A DNA stretch of 64,000 nucleotides from Halobellus salinus (GCF_014646875.1 NZ_BMOC01000017.1:1-64000); one strand, 5' to 3'. Shown: positions 1-8,661, numbered from the stretch's first letter. A program made the numbers and translations. Notes: generated from the sequence alone by a model not told the origin.

Positions 1-826
1 CACGGGCGAGTGCGTCTTGAGCGTGATCACGTCGCTTGGTACGCCGGTCGTACAGGCGTCGGATGCGGCGACTGCTGTATCGACCGTCTTCCAAGAGTGA
101 TTGGAGACGTGCTATTTCTCGCGTCGTCTCACGGAATCGCTCGAACAGGTCACGTCCGTCGTACAGGAGCTGTTGGCCGGTTGTGGTTGTGCAAGCGACG
201 AGGTTGTTCGCACCAATGTCCAGAGCGGCTTCTTCCGAAGCCAGTGGTTGTGCCACTCGAGAATGGTCTTCGCTGATTGTGACTGGCTGAAAGGCCCTGA
301 ACGATTGGGCTTGCTCGTCGTAAAACAACTCTAATCGGCCCTGCTTGTCGTACTCTTTCCAGTTGGGGTCGCCCCGAAGTTCGAGCCGGAGGCGTTCGCG
401 GTGTCCCAATCCGTACTCGTCTTTCAGGTCTTTGCCGACAAGGATTTCGAGTCGAGAGTATTCACCCCACTCAACGGAGTACGACGTGTTGCGGATGTAC
501 GTGCGGAGTTCTCTTCCGTCTTCGGAGTTGCCCCAGAATCCGGGTTTGCCGTTCGCTTCTCCCTTCTTTTTGAGGCTGAAGAACGACCTCCACGCTTCGC
601 GGTTCTTGCGCTCAATCTGCTGAACCGTGGAGGCACCGAGAACACCGCTGTAGCGACCGCGATACTCGCTGATGTCCCATACGTCTCCATCTGGGCCAGC
701 ATAGTTCTCGCGGCGCTCATAGTTGATTTCGTTCCAGAGAGCGGCAGAAGCGTCCAACAGCCGTCGAAGCAACTCCTTGTCTTCTGGGGACTGCGGAATC
801 ACGTCGAACGTGTTGGCTCGCTTCAT
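1..826 (-). CDS. tnpB: TnpB-family RNA-guided nuclease (IS200/IS605, IS1341 type), 3' part outside window
   Basis: The reverse-strand frame is open from the ATG at 826 to the window edge (275 residues). The N-terminus [10 protein letters not shown] is followed by a helical region with [13 protein letters not shown] and [18 protein letters not shown], as in OrfB/TnpB N-terminal domains. The first RuvC motif is [11 protein letters not shown] with D203. The second and third RuvC residues and the zinc finger should lie beyond position 1. TnpB proteins are RNA-guided DNA nucleases encoded by IS605/IS1341 elements; no TnpA is visible here. The protein is clearly divergent from the TnpB at 57204-58472. 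Intactness of the 3' half cannot be judged. A small divergent ORF lies 53 bp upstream. Confidence 0.9.
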   Translation of the reverse strand, partial: MKRANTFDVIPQSPEDKELLRRLLDASAALWNEINYERRENYAGPDGDVWDISEYRGRYSGVLGASTVQQIERKNREAWRSFFSLKKKGEANGKPGFWGNSEDGRELRTYIRNTSYSVEWGEYSRLEILVGKDLKDEYGLGHRERLRLELRGDPNWKEYDKQGRLELFYDEQAQSFRAFQPVTISEDHSRVAQPLASEEAALDIGANNLVACTTTTGQQLLYDGRDLFERFRETTREIARLQSLLEDGRYSSRRIRRLYDRRTKRRDHAQDALAR

Positions 827-879
827 CGACTACGTATTATCTCATAATGCACATAATTGCTCCGTTTATGTGATATTAT
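827..879. promoter_or_regulatory. AT-rich divergent promoter/left end of TnpB element
   Basis: This 53-bp AT-rich stretch separates the divergent tnpB and small-ORF start codons and stands out from the GC-rich surroundings. It holds TATA-like stretches such as tattatctcataatg and tgatattata. It probably combines promoters for both genes with the left end of the element. The exact element end is not visible. Confidence 0.4.
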
Positions 880-1017
880 ATGGTTGCAATTCGCATCGAG
901 TTTGACGGCGACGAACAGTACGAACGACTGAAGAAATTGAAAAAGCACCGTGGATTGAGGTGGAAGGGCTTACTGCTTGAAGGAGAAAAGAAAGTCAGAG
1001 AGGATACCCCTGAATAA
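880..1017 (+). CDS. Small protein encoded divergently to tnpB
   Basis: This is a 45-residue ORF with an ATG start that sits in the AT-rich intergenic region. It begins MVAIRIEFDGDEQYERLKKL and continues with KKHRGLRWKGLLLEGEKKV. A short strand followed by two basic helices gives it the look of a ribbon-helix-helix DNA-binding protein, but that fold is an inference. My recollection is that short ORFs of this kind occur beside tnpB genes in other haloarchaea; I could not check this. Its lower GC content than the neighbouring purK suggests that it travels with the TnpB element. A role as regulator or accessory factor of the element is speculative. Confidence 0.6.
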   Translation: MVAIRIEFDGDEQYERLKKLKKHRGLRWKGLLLEGEKKVREDTPE

Positions 1018-1145
1018 GGGTCGAACGTGGTTTGTGCCGTGGAGTGTCGGATTCACGCCCGCGGTGAACGGCGGGACTCTCTCCTTGATTCAGGTAGCTG
1101 TCGCCCGGCGGCCGGACGTTCGGCGACCCACGCCCGCGTCGGCAA

Positions 1146-1153
1146 CCTTTATT
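1146..1153 (+). promoter_or_regulatory. TATA-like element of purK
   Basis: The AT-rich run acctttattc lies about 25-30 bp before the GTG at 1178. This is the spacing of a haloarchaeal TATA box giving a leaderless or nearly leaderless transcript, and it supports 1178 as the start rather than any upstream in-frame codon. Confidence 0.5.
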
Positions 1154-1177
1154 CGGGCGCCAGGGGTACCGACGGTC

Positions 1178-2341
1178 GTGACAGTTACCGTCCCAGGACC
1201 CACGCTTGGCGTCGTCGGCGGCGGCCAACTCGGCCGGATGCTCGCCGAAGCGGCCGCACCGCTCGGCGTGGAGGTGGTCGTGCTCGACCCCACTCCGGAC
1301 TGCCCCGCCGCACCGGTCGCCCGCGACCAGGTCGTCGGCGACTTCGACGACCCCGACGCGTTCGACGACCTCGCCGCCCGCACCGACGCCGTGACGTTCG
1401 AGATCGAACTCGCCGACTCCGACTTGTTGAACCGAGTCGCCGCCGATCACGGGGTCTCGGTGAATCCCGCACCCGAGACGCTGTCGACCATCGAGGACAA
1501 ACTCGTCCAGAAACGCACGCTCGCGGACGCGGGCGTCTCCGTCCCGCCGTTCCGGCGGGTCGACGACGCCGACGACCTCCGCAGCGCCGTGGCGGAGTTC
1601 GGGTCGGTCATGCTGAAGGCCCGCACCGGCGGCTACGACGGCCGTGGCAACGTCCCAGTTTCCGACCCCGACGAGGCCGAGAACGCGATGGCGGCGGTCG
1701 GCGGCCCCGCGATGGCCGAAGCGTTCGTCGACTTCGCGCGGGAACTGTCGGTGATCGCGGTCCAGGGCGACAGCGAGGTCCGGACCTTCCCCGCGGGCGA
1801 GAACGTTCACGAAGCGGAGATCCTCCGGGAGACGGTGCTCCCCGCGCGGACGACCGACGAGATCCTCGAACGCGCCGAAGACGTCGCCCGCGACGTGCTC
1901 GATACGCTCTCGGGCCGCGGGGTTTTCGGGGTCGAACTGTTCGAGACCACGGAAGGAGCGGTCCAAGTGAACGAGGTCGCACCCCGGCCCCACAACTCCG
2001 GGCACTGGACCATCGAGGGCGCGCGGACCTCCCAGTTCGAACAGCACGTTCGTGCCGTGCTCGGGTGGCCGCTCGGATCGACCCGACTCCGGTGTCCCAC
2101 GGTGATGACGAACGTCCTCGGGACGGTCGAAGAATCACAACCCGCGCGGCTCAGCAACGTTGAGGCCGTGCTTGAAGACCCCGGGGCGTCGCTGCACTGG
2201 TACGGGAAAGACGCGGTGCGGCCGCTCCGGAAGATGGGCCACGTCACCGTCACCGGCGAGGGTGACGGGGGCACTCACAGCCTTCTCGAGCACGCGCGAG
2301 ACCTGCGTGAAGAACTACAGTTCGAGACCACAGACGGGTGA
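1178..2341 (+). CDS. purK: 5-(carboxyamino)imidazole ribonucleotide synthase PurK
   Basis: PurK makes N5-CAIR from AIR, ATP and bicarbonate in purine synthesis. It is an ATP-grasp enzyme of 387 residues. The N-terminal nucleotide-fold motif LGVVGGGQLGRMLAEAAAPLG is followed by the ATP-grasp core: KLVQKRTLADAGVSVPPFR, then VMLKARTGGYDGRG, and then the metal and substrate site VNEVAPRPHNSGHWTIEGA. The frame stays open upstream, but the GTG at 1178 gives the normal PurK N-terminus and lies at leaderless distance from a TATA-like element. It forms an operon with purE 23 bp downstream, which uses its product. Confidence 0.96.
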   Translation: MTVTVPGPTLGVVGGGQLGRMLAEAAAPLGVEVVVLDPTPDCPAAPVARDQVVGDFDDPDAFDDLAARTDAVTFEIELADSDLLNRVAADHGVSVNPAPETLSTIEDKLVQKRTLADAGVSVPPFRRVDDADDLRSAVAEFGSVMLKARTGGYDGRGNVPVSDPDEAENAMAAVGGPAMAEAFVDFARELSVIAVQGDSEVRTFPAGENVHEAEILRETVLPARTTDEILERAEDVARDVLDTLSGRGVFGVELFETTEGAVQVNEVAPRPHNSGHWTIEGARTSQFEQHVRAVLGWPLGSTRLRCPTVMTNVLGTVEESQPARLSNVEAVLEDPGASLHWYGKDAVRPLRKMGHVTVTGEGDGGTHSLLEHARDLREELQFETTDG

Positions 2342-2364
2342 GAAACCTAGGAGACAAGACCACA

Positions 2365-3012
2365 ATGACCGACTACACGACAGACGGCGACGCCGACGTG
2401 ACCGTACCGGACCTGATCGACCGGCTCCACGAGGAGGCCGACCTCAAGCCCCCCACCGCCACCACCCCGGAGGTCGGGATCATCATGGGGTCGGACTCCG
2501 ATCTGGACACGATGTCCGGCGCCCACGACGCCCTCGATCGGCTGGGGTTCGAAGAACAGACCGACTTCCAGGACCCGCCGGAGGCGCGGTTCACCTACGA
2601 GACGTACGTGGTGTCGGCCCACCGGACGCCGGAACTGATGTACGCCTACGGCGAGGCCGCCGCCGACCGCGGGCTTGACGTGGTGATCGCGGGCGCAGGG
2701 GGCAAATCCGCCGACCTCCCGAATATGACCGCCTCGATCGCGTATCCGCTCCCCGTGATCGGCGTGCCGGTCCAGGAGAAGTCCGTTGACTCGGTGATCG
2801 GGATGCCCACCGGGGCACCGATCGTCGCGGTCGACGCCGGCAAGTCGTTCAATGCCGCGCTGTCGGCCGTCCAGATCCTGGGGCGCGAGCACGTGGAGCT
2901 TCGGGATCGGTTGCACGAGTACCACGACGCACTGGTCTCCGACGTCGCGCGCGACTCCCGGGACCTCCACGACCGGGGCGTCGCCGGCTACCGCGAGAGT
3001 CGCGAGGAGTAA
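2365..3012 (+). CDS. purE: 5-(carboxyamino)imidazole ribonucleotide mutase PurE
   Basis: PurE converts N5-CAIR to CAIR, the step after PurK. The 215-residue protein has a roughly 35-residue acidic N-terminal extension before the core. The core shows GIIMGSDSDLDTM, which binds the phosphate/ribose part of the nucleotide, the SAHRTPE motif with the catalytic His, and GAGGKSADLPNMTAS. The ATG at 2365 is preceded by AGGAG at 2349-2353; an in-frame GTG at 2338 overlaps the purK stop and is less likely. Co-occurrence with PurK indicates the class I (N5-CAIR mutase) form. Confidence 0.95.
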   Translation: MTDYTTDGDADVTVPDLIDRLHEEADLKPPTATTPEVGIIMGSDSDLDTMSGAHDALDRLGFEEQTDFQDPPEARFTYETYVVSAHRTPELMYAYGEAAADRGLDVVIAGAGGKSADLPNMTASIAYPLPVIGVPVQEKSVDSVIGMPTGAPIVAVDAGKSFNAALSAVQILGREHVELRDRLHEYHDALVSDVARDSRDLHDRGVAGYRESREE

Positions 3013-3053
3013 GCTCGAACAGGGTCTGTTGGGCTACACACCCAACGATAAGA

Positions 3054-3062
3054 TTTAATTTT
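3054..3062 (+). promoter_or_regulatory. TATA-like element of the DUF6516/HTH pair
   Basis: The run tttaatttt lies about 31-39 bp before the ATG at 3093, preceded by purine-rich cgataaga that could act as a BRE. It separates this gene pair transcriptionally from purKE. Confidence 0.45.
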
Positions 3063-3092
3063 GTTGGGGCCGGATCACAATATAGGTGATCG

Positions 3093-3401
3093 ATGCCTGC
3101 AACGGCCGTGTACCGGGACGAAGGAGAGAAACCCGATGGAAGCCGGTACGAAATGGTCGCGTGGCAGGTTCCGGTGAGCGAGGACTTCCCACAGGGGCTG
3201 AAATATAGCTTCCAATATATGGACGCTGACGGTGGCACGCTCCTCCGGTACGACAACTCGCCCCACCACCCGGATATTGGTCGACACCATCGGCACACAC
3301 CCGAGAGAAACATAACGAGGCTGGAGTTCACAGGCCTCTCCGACCTGGTTGCCGACTTCCAGACCGAGGTGAACGAAATCTATGAGCGACGAACCGACTG
3401 A
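3093..3401 (+). CDS. DUF6516-like protein, putative toxin partner
   Basis: This is a 102-residue protein beginning MPATAVYRDEGEKPDGSRYE. A hydrophilic beta-rich pattern (EMVAWQVPVSEDFPQGLKYSFQYMDADG) is followed by HHPDIGRHHRH and a helical tail. From memory it matches the haloarchaeal DUF6516 family, whose members are encoded directly before an HTH protein of the HVO_A0114 type. The pair is arranged like a toxin-antitoxin module, with this protein as the likely effector, but no catalytic motif can be named. The stop lies inside the next gene (20-bp overlap), so translation is probably coupled. The base composition is slightly lower in GC than purE and nuo. Confidence 0.75.
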   Translation: MPATAVYRDEGEKPDGSRYEMVAWQVPVSEDFPQGLKYSFQYMDADGGTLLRYDNSPHHPDIGRHHRHTPERNITRLEFTGLSDLVADFQTEVNEIYERRTD

Positions 3402-3849
3402 CACCGAACCCACGCACGACGAATTCACGCCCGACCCCGACGAGGTCGAGTACGCTTCGACTCTCCGCATCACGTCGCTCCCAGCAGAGCGGGCGCAGGC
3501 GGCGGCAATCGAGCGGGCCGAACGGTGGGAGCAGGGCGAGGAAGTCCCACACGTCGTCAACTTCGAGGACCGTGTACGGCTCCGTCAGCTACTCACTGAC
3601 CGGCGGATGGAACTGCTCGAAGCAGTTATGCAGCATCCACCCGAGAGCATCCGCGCGCTGGCTGACCGTCTCGACCGCGACGTACACGATGTCCACGACG
3701 ACCTGTACCTGTTGGCCGAGTACGAGATCGTTCATTTCGAGGCGGATGGCCGCGCGAAGAGACCGTACGTCCCCTACGACACGGTCCGGATCGAGGTCGA
3801 GTTCGGTCTACCGCGTGGCGCTGGGTCAGAGTCGACCGCATCGGCGTGA
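3382..3849 (+). CDS. HTH transcriptional regulator (HVO_A0114-type), putative antitoxin
   Basis: This 155-residue acidic protein contains a winged-helix region at about residues 65-125. RLRQLLTDRRMELLEAVMQ is followed by HPPESIRALADRLDRDVHDVHDDLYLLAEYEIVHFE, with the helix-turn-helix order of ArsR/MarR-type regulators and a wing at ADGRAKRPYVPYD. It overlaps the DUF6516-like gene by 20 bp. Haloarchaeal HVO_A0114-family proteins have this size and position. The likely role is autoregulation of the pair and neutralisation of the partner, inferred from the gene arrangement. The ATG at 3382 is the first plausible start. Confidence 0.75.
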   Translation: MSDEPTDTEPTHDEFTPDPDEVEYASTLRITSLPAERAQAAAIERAERWEQGEEVPHVVNFEDRVRLRQLLTDRRMELLEAVMQHPPESIRALADRLDRDVHDVHDDLYLLAEYEIVHFEADGRAKRPYVPYDTVRIEVEFGLPRGAGSESTASA

Positions 3850-3930
3850 TCCCGCTCGGTCGTGTTCACCCCGCCGACCCGCGGCCACAAATCAACGCTT
3901 ATGAGGTGCCACCCCTAAGCGCTACGTACA

Positions 3931-3935
3931 AGGAG
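3931..3935 (+). promoter_or_regulatory. Shine-Dalgarno of nuoA
   Basis: AGGAG lies 8 bp before the ATG at 3944. It is one of the few clear Shine-Dalgarno sites in a window where many starts look leaderless. The nuo transcript therefore has a real 5' leader; a weak TATA candidate (cttatg) lies near 3898. Confidence 0.55.
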
Positions 3936-3943
3936 AACACGGA

Positions 3944-4357
3944 ATGAGTGAATGGATCGCAATCGGGGCCTTGGGGCTCGTCGCGGTCGGCATCCCGCTG
4001 GGGATGATGGCCGTCTCCGCGATACTCCGCCCGGCGGTACCCGAACAAGGAAAAGGCGCCACCTACGAGAGCGGTGAGATCCCGACCGGCACGGCGCGCG
4101 TCCAGTTCAACATCCAGTACTACATGGTCGCGCTGCTGTTCGTCGTGTTCGACGTCGAGACCGTTCTCATCTTCCCGTGGACCGTGATCTACCGGTCCGC
4201 GCTGAGCCAGGGCGTCGCCCTCTCGACGGTGCTGTGGCCGATGCTCGCGTTCGTGGGCATCCTCGTCGTCGGTCTGGTGTGGGCGTGGCGCAACGGCGCG
4301 GTCGAGTGGGTCAAAAGCCCGCTCGCGAACCGCCAAAAGACGGAACGAAACGCATGA
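3944..4357 (+). CDS. nuoA: Complex I subunit NuoA
   Basis: This is the small membrane subunit A (ND3-like) of the proton-pumping quinone oxidoreductase, 137 residues. There are three membrane segments at about residues 5-27, 62-82 and 90-112. The loop between the first two carries YESGEIPTGTARVQFNIQYY, and the second helix has the conserved FVVFDVETVLIFPW motif. It is the first gene of an eleven-gene operon, and its stop overlaps the nuoB start (ATGA). Confidence 0.95.
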   Translation: MSEWIAIGALGLVAVGIPLGMMAVSAILRPAVPEQGKGATYESGEIPTGTARVQFNIQYYMVALLFVVFDVETVLIFPWTVIYRSALSQGVALSTVLWPMLAFVGILVVGLVWAWRNGAVEWVKSPLANRQKTERNA

Positions 4358-5064
4358 GCAGTCAACGAGAAACACCATTCGTCACGGACGATTCGCAAGT
4401 ACAGACCGACACCCGGGACGCTCGGATGACCGGCGGCGGCGCGGACAACCGATTTAATTCCAAACTCCGGCAGGCGTTCGGCTCCTCGCCGTTCATCCTG
4501 ACGAAGTTCGACCAGTTCATGAACTGGGTCCGCGGGTCGTCGATGTTCATGCTGCAGTTCGGGATCGCGTGCTGCAGCATCGAGATGATGCACACCTACT
4601 CGGTGAAACACGACCTCGACCGGTTCGCCGCGGGCGTTCCCCGCGCGTCGCCGCGACAGGCCGATGTCATCATCGTCCCCGGGACCATTGTCTCGAAGTT
4701 TGCTCCGCGCATGAAGCGGGTCTACGACCAGATGCCCGAGCCGAAGTTCGTGGTCGGTATGGGGTCGTGTACCATCTCCGGCGGTCCGTTCCAGGAGGGG
4801 TACAACGTCATCAAGGGTGCCGAGGAGGTTATTCCCGTGGACATCCACGTCCCCGGATGCCCGCCCCGGCCGGAGGCGCTGATCTACGGCGTCGCGAAGC
4901 TCCAGCAGCGCATCGCGGAGGGCGAGTCCAGCCCGGTAACGGTCAAACCCTACGAGCTCCAACAGTTCGACGACCTCGAACAGGATGAGATCGTTGAGCA
5001 ACTCGCCGAGGAGATCAACGAGGAGGATCTGGTGATGCGGTACAACTGGGCTGATTCGCCATGA
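4354..5064 (+). CDS. nuoB: Complex I subunit NuoB (N2 Fe-S cluster)
   Basis: This peripheral-arm subunit of 236 residues holds the terminal [4Fe-4S] cluster N2. The expected cysteines are C73-C74 in GIACCSIEMMHT, C139 in VGMGSCTISGGPF and C169 in HVPGCPPRPEAL. The N-terminus has about 35 acidic residues before the conserved core, and the C-terminus has an acidic tail rich in Glu. The ATG overlaps the nuoA stop by 4 bp, and the gene overlaps nuoCD by 4 bp. It works with NuoCD to pass electrons to quinone. Confidence 0.96.
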   Translation: MSSQRETPFVTDDSQVQTDTRDARMTGGGADNRFNSKLRQAFGSSPFILTKFDQFMNWVRGSSMFMLQFGIACCSIEMMHTYSVKHDLDRFAAGVPRASPRQADVIIVPGTIVSKFAPRMKRVYDQMPEPKFVVGMGSCTISGGPFQEGYNVIKGAEEVIPVDIHVPGCPPRPEALIYGVAKLQQRIAEGESSPVTVKPYELQQFDDLEQDEIVEQLAEEINEEDLVMRYNWADSP

Positions 5065-6731
5065 GCTTAGAGGAACCCACCCCCGACGACGGCGTCGTCG
5101 AGGCCCTTCCGACCGGCGGCGACGAGATCGCCGACCTGCTCGGGGATCTGGTCGTCGGCCGCGAGGAACACATGAACGCGCCGGGGTTCGTCATCCGACC
5201 CGACGACGTCCAGGAGACGCTCCGGCGCCTCCGCGACGAGGCCGGCTTCGATCACCTCTCGTGCGTCACCGCCGAGGAGCGCGAGGACCGCTACGAATCG
5301 ATCTACCACCTCACCAGTTTCGACGACCGACAGCGCGAGGCCAGCGTGGTCGTCCCGACGCCGAAGGACGATCCCGCAAGCCAGACCGCCGAACCCGTCT
5401 TCCGGACGGCCGACTGGCACGAACGCGAGGCGTACGACCTGATCGGGATCGACTACGAGGGCCACCCTGACCTGCGCCGGATACTGCTACCCGACACCTG
5501 GCAGGGTCATCCGCTCTCGCAGAACTACGACAAGGACCGGCCGCAGATCGTGACGCTGAAAGAGTGGGAGAACCCGCTGGCCGACGACCACCGCGAGGAG
5601 GAAGGAGACACGATGTACGTCAACATCGGCCCGCACCACCCCGCGACCCACGGCGTGCTCCACGTCAAGACCGTGCTCGACGGCGAGCAGGTCGTCGACG
5701 TGGATCCCGACATCGGCTACCTCCACCGGTGCGAGGAGCAGATGTGTCAGAGCAAGACCTACCGCCACCAGATCATGCCGTACCCCGACCGGTGGGACTA
5801 CGCCTCGTCGGGGTTGCTCAACGAGTGGGCGTACGCCCGCGCGGCGGAGGACCTCAACGACATCGACGTGCCGGAGTACGCCCAGGTCATCCGGACGCTG
5901 GGCGCGGAGCTCTGTCGGATCGCCTCGCACATGCTCGCGGTCGGGACGTTCGCGCTGGACGTCTACGGCGACTTCACCGCGATCTTCATGTACGCGATGC
6001 GGGACCGCGAGAAGGTCCAGAACGTCTTAGAGGAACTCACCGGCCAGCGCATGATGTTCAACTACTTCCGGCTGGGCGGGGTCGTGTGGGACCTCCCCGA
6101 ACCCCGCGAGGACTTCTTCGAGATGATCCGAGACTTCCTCGACGACCTGCCGGAGGCCCTCGAGGAGTACCACGACCTCATCACGTCCAACGAGATCCTC
6201 CAGTCGCGGACAATCGACACCGGCGTGCTCCCGCCGGAGGTTGCGAAATCCTACGGCGCGACCGGGCCGGTCGCCCGCGGGTCGGGGATCGACTACGACC
6301 TCCGCCGCGACGACCCCTACGGCTACTACGACGAACTCGAGTGGGACGTCGTCACCGAGGACGGCTGCGACAACTTCAGCCGGCTGCTCGTCCGGCTTCG
6401 GGAGGTCGAGGAGTCCGCGAAAATCATCGAGCAGTGCGTCGACCTGCTCGAGGACTGGCCCGAAGACGAGCGCACGATCCAGTCGAACGTCCCGCGCACC
6501 CTGCGACCCGACGACGACACCGAGATCTACCGCGGGGTCGAGGCCGCTAAGGGGGAACTCGGCATCTACATCCGCGCCGACGGCACCGAAAAGCCCGGCC
6601 GGTTCAAGATCCGGAGTCCGTGTTTCTCCAACCTCCAGACGCTGCCGGAGATGAGCAACGGCGAGTACATTCCGGACATGGTTGCGTCGCTGGGTAGCCT
6701 CGACATCGTGCTCGGCGAGGTGGACCGCTGA
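5061..6731 (+). CDS. nuoCD: Fused complex I subunits NuoC and NuoD
   Basis: One 556-residue chain joins the 30-kDa NuoC domain (about residues 1-185, with FRTADWHEREAYDLIGI and HPDLRRILLPD) to the 49-kDa NuoD domain (from about 190). NuoD begins YVNIGPHHPATHGVLH, with the quinone-site histidines, and contains PYPDRWDYASSGLLNEWAYA and the C-terminal RSPCFSNLQTLPEM. Fusion of C and D is common in haloarchaea and in some bacteria. The protein is cytoplasmic-side and forms the quinone-binding cavity with NuoB. Its stop overlaps the nuoH start by one base (TGATG). Confidence 0.96.
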   Translation: MSLEEPTPDDGVVEALPTGGDEIADLLGDLVVGREEHMNAPGFVIRPDDVQETLRRLRDEAGFDHLSCVTAEEREDRYESIYHLTSFDDRQREASVVVPTPKDDPASQTAEPVFRTADWHEREAYDLIGIDYEGHPDLRRILLPDTWQGHPLSQNYDKDRPQIVTLKEWENPLADDHREEEGDTMYVNIGPHHPATHGVLHVKTVLDGEQVVDVDPDIGYLHRCEEQMCQSKTYRHQIMPYPDRWDYASSGLLNEWAYARAAEDLNDIDVPEYAQVIRTLGAELCRIASHMLAVGTFALDVYGDFTAIFMYAMRDREKVQNVLEELTGQRMMFNYFRLGGVVWDLPEPREDFFEMIRDFLDDLPEALEEYHDLITSNEILQSRTIDTGVLPPEVAKSYGATGPVARGSGIDYDLRRDDPYGYYDELEWDVVTEDGCDNFSRLLVRLREVEESAKIIEQCVDLLEDWPEDERTIQSNVPRTLRPDDDTEIYRGVEAAKGELGIYIRADGTEKPGRFKIRSPCFSNLQTLPEMSNGEYIPDMVASLGSLDIVLGEVDR

Positions 6732-7789
6732 TGGGTCCGCTCCAGTCGCAGGTGCTGCTTCCCGAACGCATCGCCGGGTTGCTGGGCCTGTCCGGCACTG
6801 CCGGCCAGATCGTCGGCGGACTACTCGGGGCGTTCATCATCGCCAATCTGCTCTTGGTCCAGACTGCAGTCGCCGGCCCGTGGGCCAAGCGGAAGATCAC
6901 CGCGGCCTTCACCGACCGGATCGCAGTCAACCGCGTCGGGCCGTTCGGGCTGTTCGTGATCGTCGCCGACGCGGTCCGACTGCTCTCGAAGGAGCTCGTG
7001 ATTCCCGATGGTGTTGACCGCCCGGCGTACGACCTCGGCCCCCTTCTGGTGCCGTTTTCCGCACTGCTCGGCTTCGCGGTCATCCCGATGGGCAACGGGA
7101 TCCACCTCGCGGACCCCGAGACCGGCCTGGTGTTCGCGTTCGCGGCGTCATCGATCGCGTCGCTCGGACTCGTGATGATGGGCTATGCGTCGAACAACAA
7201 GTACTCGCTTCTGGGCGGGCTCCGGGCGATTGCGTCGAACATCGCCTACGAGATCCCCTTGATCATCACCGCGGCGTCGGTGATCATCTTCACCGGGTCG
7301 CTGCAGATGAGCGAGATCGTCGCCCAGCAGGCCGAACCGCTCCTCACCCTGGGTGGCGTCGCGATCCCGCAGTGGTTCGCGTTCGTCAACCCCTTCGCGT
7401 TCGCGCTGTTCGTGGTCGCGAACCTCGCGGAGGTCGGCCGCAACCCCTTCGACGTTCCCGAAGCCCCGACCGAGATCGTCGCGGGCTACCAGACCGAGTA
7501 CTCCTCGGTGTATTTCGTGTTGATCTACCTCGGGGAGTTCATCCACATCTTCCTGGGCGGGGCGCTCGCCGCGACGCTGTTTCTCGGCGGCCCCGCCGGA
7601 CCAGTCCTGCCCGGCTTCATCTGGTTCACGATCAAGATCTGGGCGTTTTATCTGTTCACCCAGTGGGCGCGGTCGGCCGTGCCGCGCATCCGCGTCGACC
7701 AGTTCCTCGACGTCGGGTGGAAAGGTATGCTGGTGCTGTCGTTTGCGAACCTGGTGCTCACGGCCGTAATCGTGGGAGTGATAGCATGA
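6731..7789 (+). CDS. nuoH: Complex I subunit NuoH
   Basis: This ND1-like membrane subunit of 352 residues links the quinone site to the proton-pumping arm. About eight hydrophobic segments are visible. The conserved cytoplasmic loops are present: the first has RIAVNRVGPFGLFVIVADAV, and the large loop has EVGRNPFDVPEAPTEIVAGYQTEYSS, the ND1 signature near the quinone chamber. The C-terminal part has WARSAVPRIRVDQFLDVGWKG. It overlaps nuoI by 4 bp. Confidence 0.96.
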   Translation: MGPLQSQVLLPERIAGLLGLSGTAGQIVGGLLGAFIIANLLLVQTAVAGPWAKRKITAAFTDRIAVNRVGPFGLFVIVADAVRLLSKELVIPDGVDRPAYDLGPLLVPFSALLGFAVIPMGNGIHLADPETGLVFAFAASSIASLGLVMMGYASNNKYSLLGGLRAIASNIAYEIPLIITAASVIIFTGSLQMSEIVAQQAEPLLTLGGVAIPQWFAFVNPFAFALFVVANLAEVGRNPFDVPEAPTEIVAGYQTEYSSVYFVLIYLGEFIHIFLGGALAATLFLGGPAGPVLPGFIWFTIKIWAFYLFTQWARSAVPRIRVDQFLDVGWKGMLVLSFANLVLTAVIVGVIA

Positions 7790-8247
7790 TCGGCGTACTC
7801 AAATCGATGGCAACGACAATGAAGCACGCACTGGACGGGGAGACGTTCACGGTGGAGTACCCGGACGTCGCACCCGAAGTCAGCCCCCGGTTCCGCGGGG
7901 TCCACAAGTTCAGCCAGGAGCGGTGCATCTGGTGTCGGCAGTGTGAGAACGTCTGTCCCAACGACACGATCCAGATCGTCCAAGACGACAAGCGGAACGG
8001 CGAACAGTACAACCTCCACATCGGGCAGTGTATCTACTGTCGGCTGTGTGAAGAGGTCTGTCCGGTTGACGCCATCCTGCTCACCCAGAACTTCGAGTTC
8101 GTGGCCGACACCAAAGACGACTTCGTGTACAACAAAGAACAGCTCAAGAACGTCCCTTGGTACAAGGACATCGACCCGCTCAACTCCAGAGAGCCCGACC
8201 GCGACGCGTGGATTGGCGAAGGGAGCGGCGAGGTCGACTACCAGTAG
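7786..8247 (+). CDS. nuoI: Complex I subunit NuoI (2x[4Fe-4S] ferredoxin)
   Basis: This is a 153-residue ferredoxin-like subunit with two CxxCxxCxxxCP motifs: C47, C50, C53, C57 and C82, C85, C88, C92. These hold clusters N6a and N6b, which relay electrons to NuoB. Because NuoE, NuoF and NuoG are absent from the operon, NuoI is the probable entry point for electrons from an unidentified donor, as in the archaeal Fpo-type enzyme. The ATG overlaps the nuoH stop. A 153-bp gap follows before nuoJ1, the only sizeable gap in the operon. Confidence 0.95.
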   Translation: MIGVLKSMATTMKHALDGETFTVEYPDVAPEVSPRFRGVHKFSQERCIWCRQCENVCPNDTIQIVQDDKRNGEQYNLHIGQCIYCRLCEEVCPVDAILLTQNFEFVADTKDDFVYNKEQLKNVPWYKDIDPLNSREPDRDAWIGEGSGEVDYQ

Positions 8248-8400
8248 CGTCGCAGGCGGCGTTCCGTGAGCCGCGACCGGACTGCGGTGGGACGCCCGGG
8301 TCGCCCGGCAGCAGCATCGGTTCTCAGCGGCCAACGGACGCGCCCGGCCGCTCGCGGCTTCTCGAAATCTTCAAAGGGGTTCCTGAAGGAGACACACACA

Positions 8401-8661
8401 ATGGTTTATGAGACCATCGCGTTCGCGCTGTTTGCCCTCGTGACCGTGGGCTGCAGCCTCGGCGTTGTCCTCGTGCGGGACATCTGGCACTCCGCACTCC
8501 TGCTTGGGGGCGCGCTCTTGAGCGTCGCGGTGCACTACGTGATGTTACAGGCGGAGTTCCTCGCCGCGATGCAGATCCTCGTGTACGTCGGCGGGGTTCT
8601 CATCCTGATCACGTTCGCCGTGATGCTGACGCGAACACAACCGGAGGTGAGTAGCGCATGA
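8401..8661 (+). CDS. nuoJ1: Complex I subunit NuoJ, N-terminal half
   Basis: This 86-residue protein covers the first three membrane helices of NuoJ (ND6-like). It contains WHSALLLGGALLSVAVHYVMLQAEFLAAMQILVYVGGVLILITFAVML, where the conserved Glu and the VYVGG turn identify the family. The ATG at 8401 has AAGGAG about 12 bp upstream; upstream in-frame codons would add a basic, non-membrane stretch. Its partner is the adjoining nuoJ2, which overlaps by 4 bp. NuoJ is thus split into two polypeptides. Confidence 0.9.
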   Translation: MVYETIAFALFALVTVGCSLGVVLVRDIWHSALLLGGALLSVAVHYVMLQAEFLAAMQILVYVGGVLILITFAVMLTRTQPEVSSA

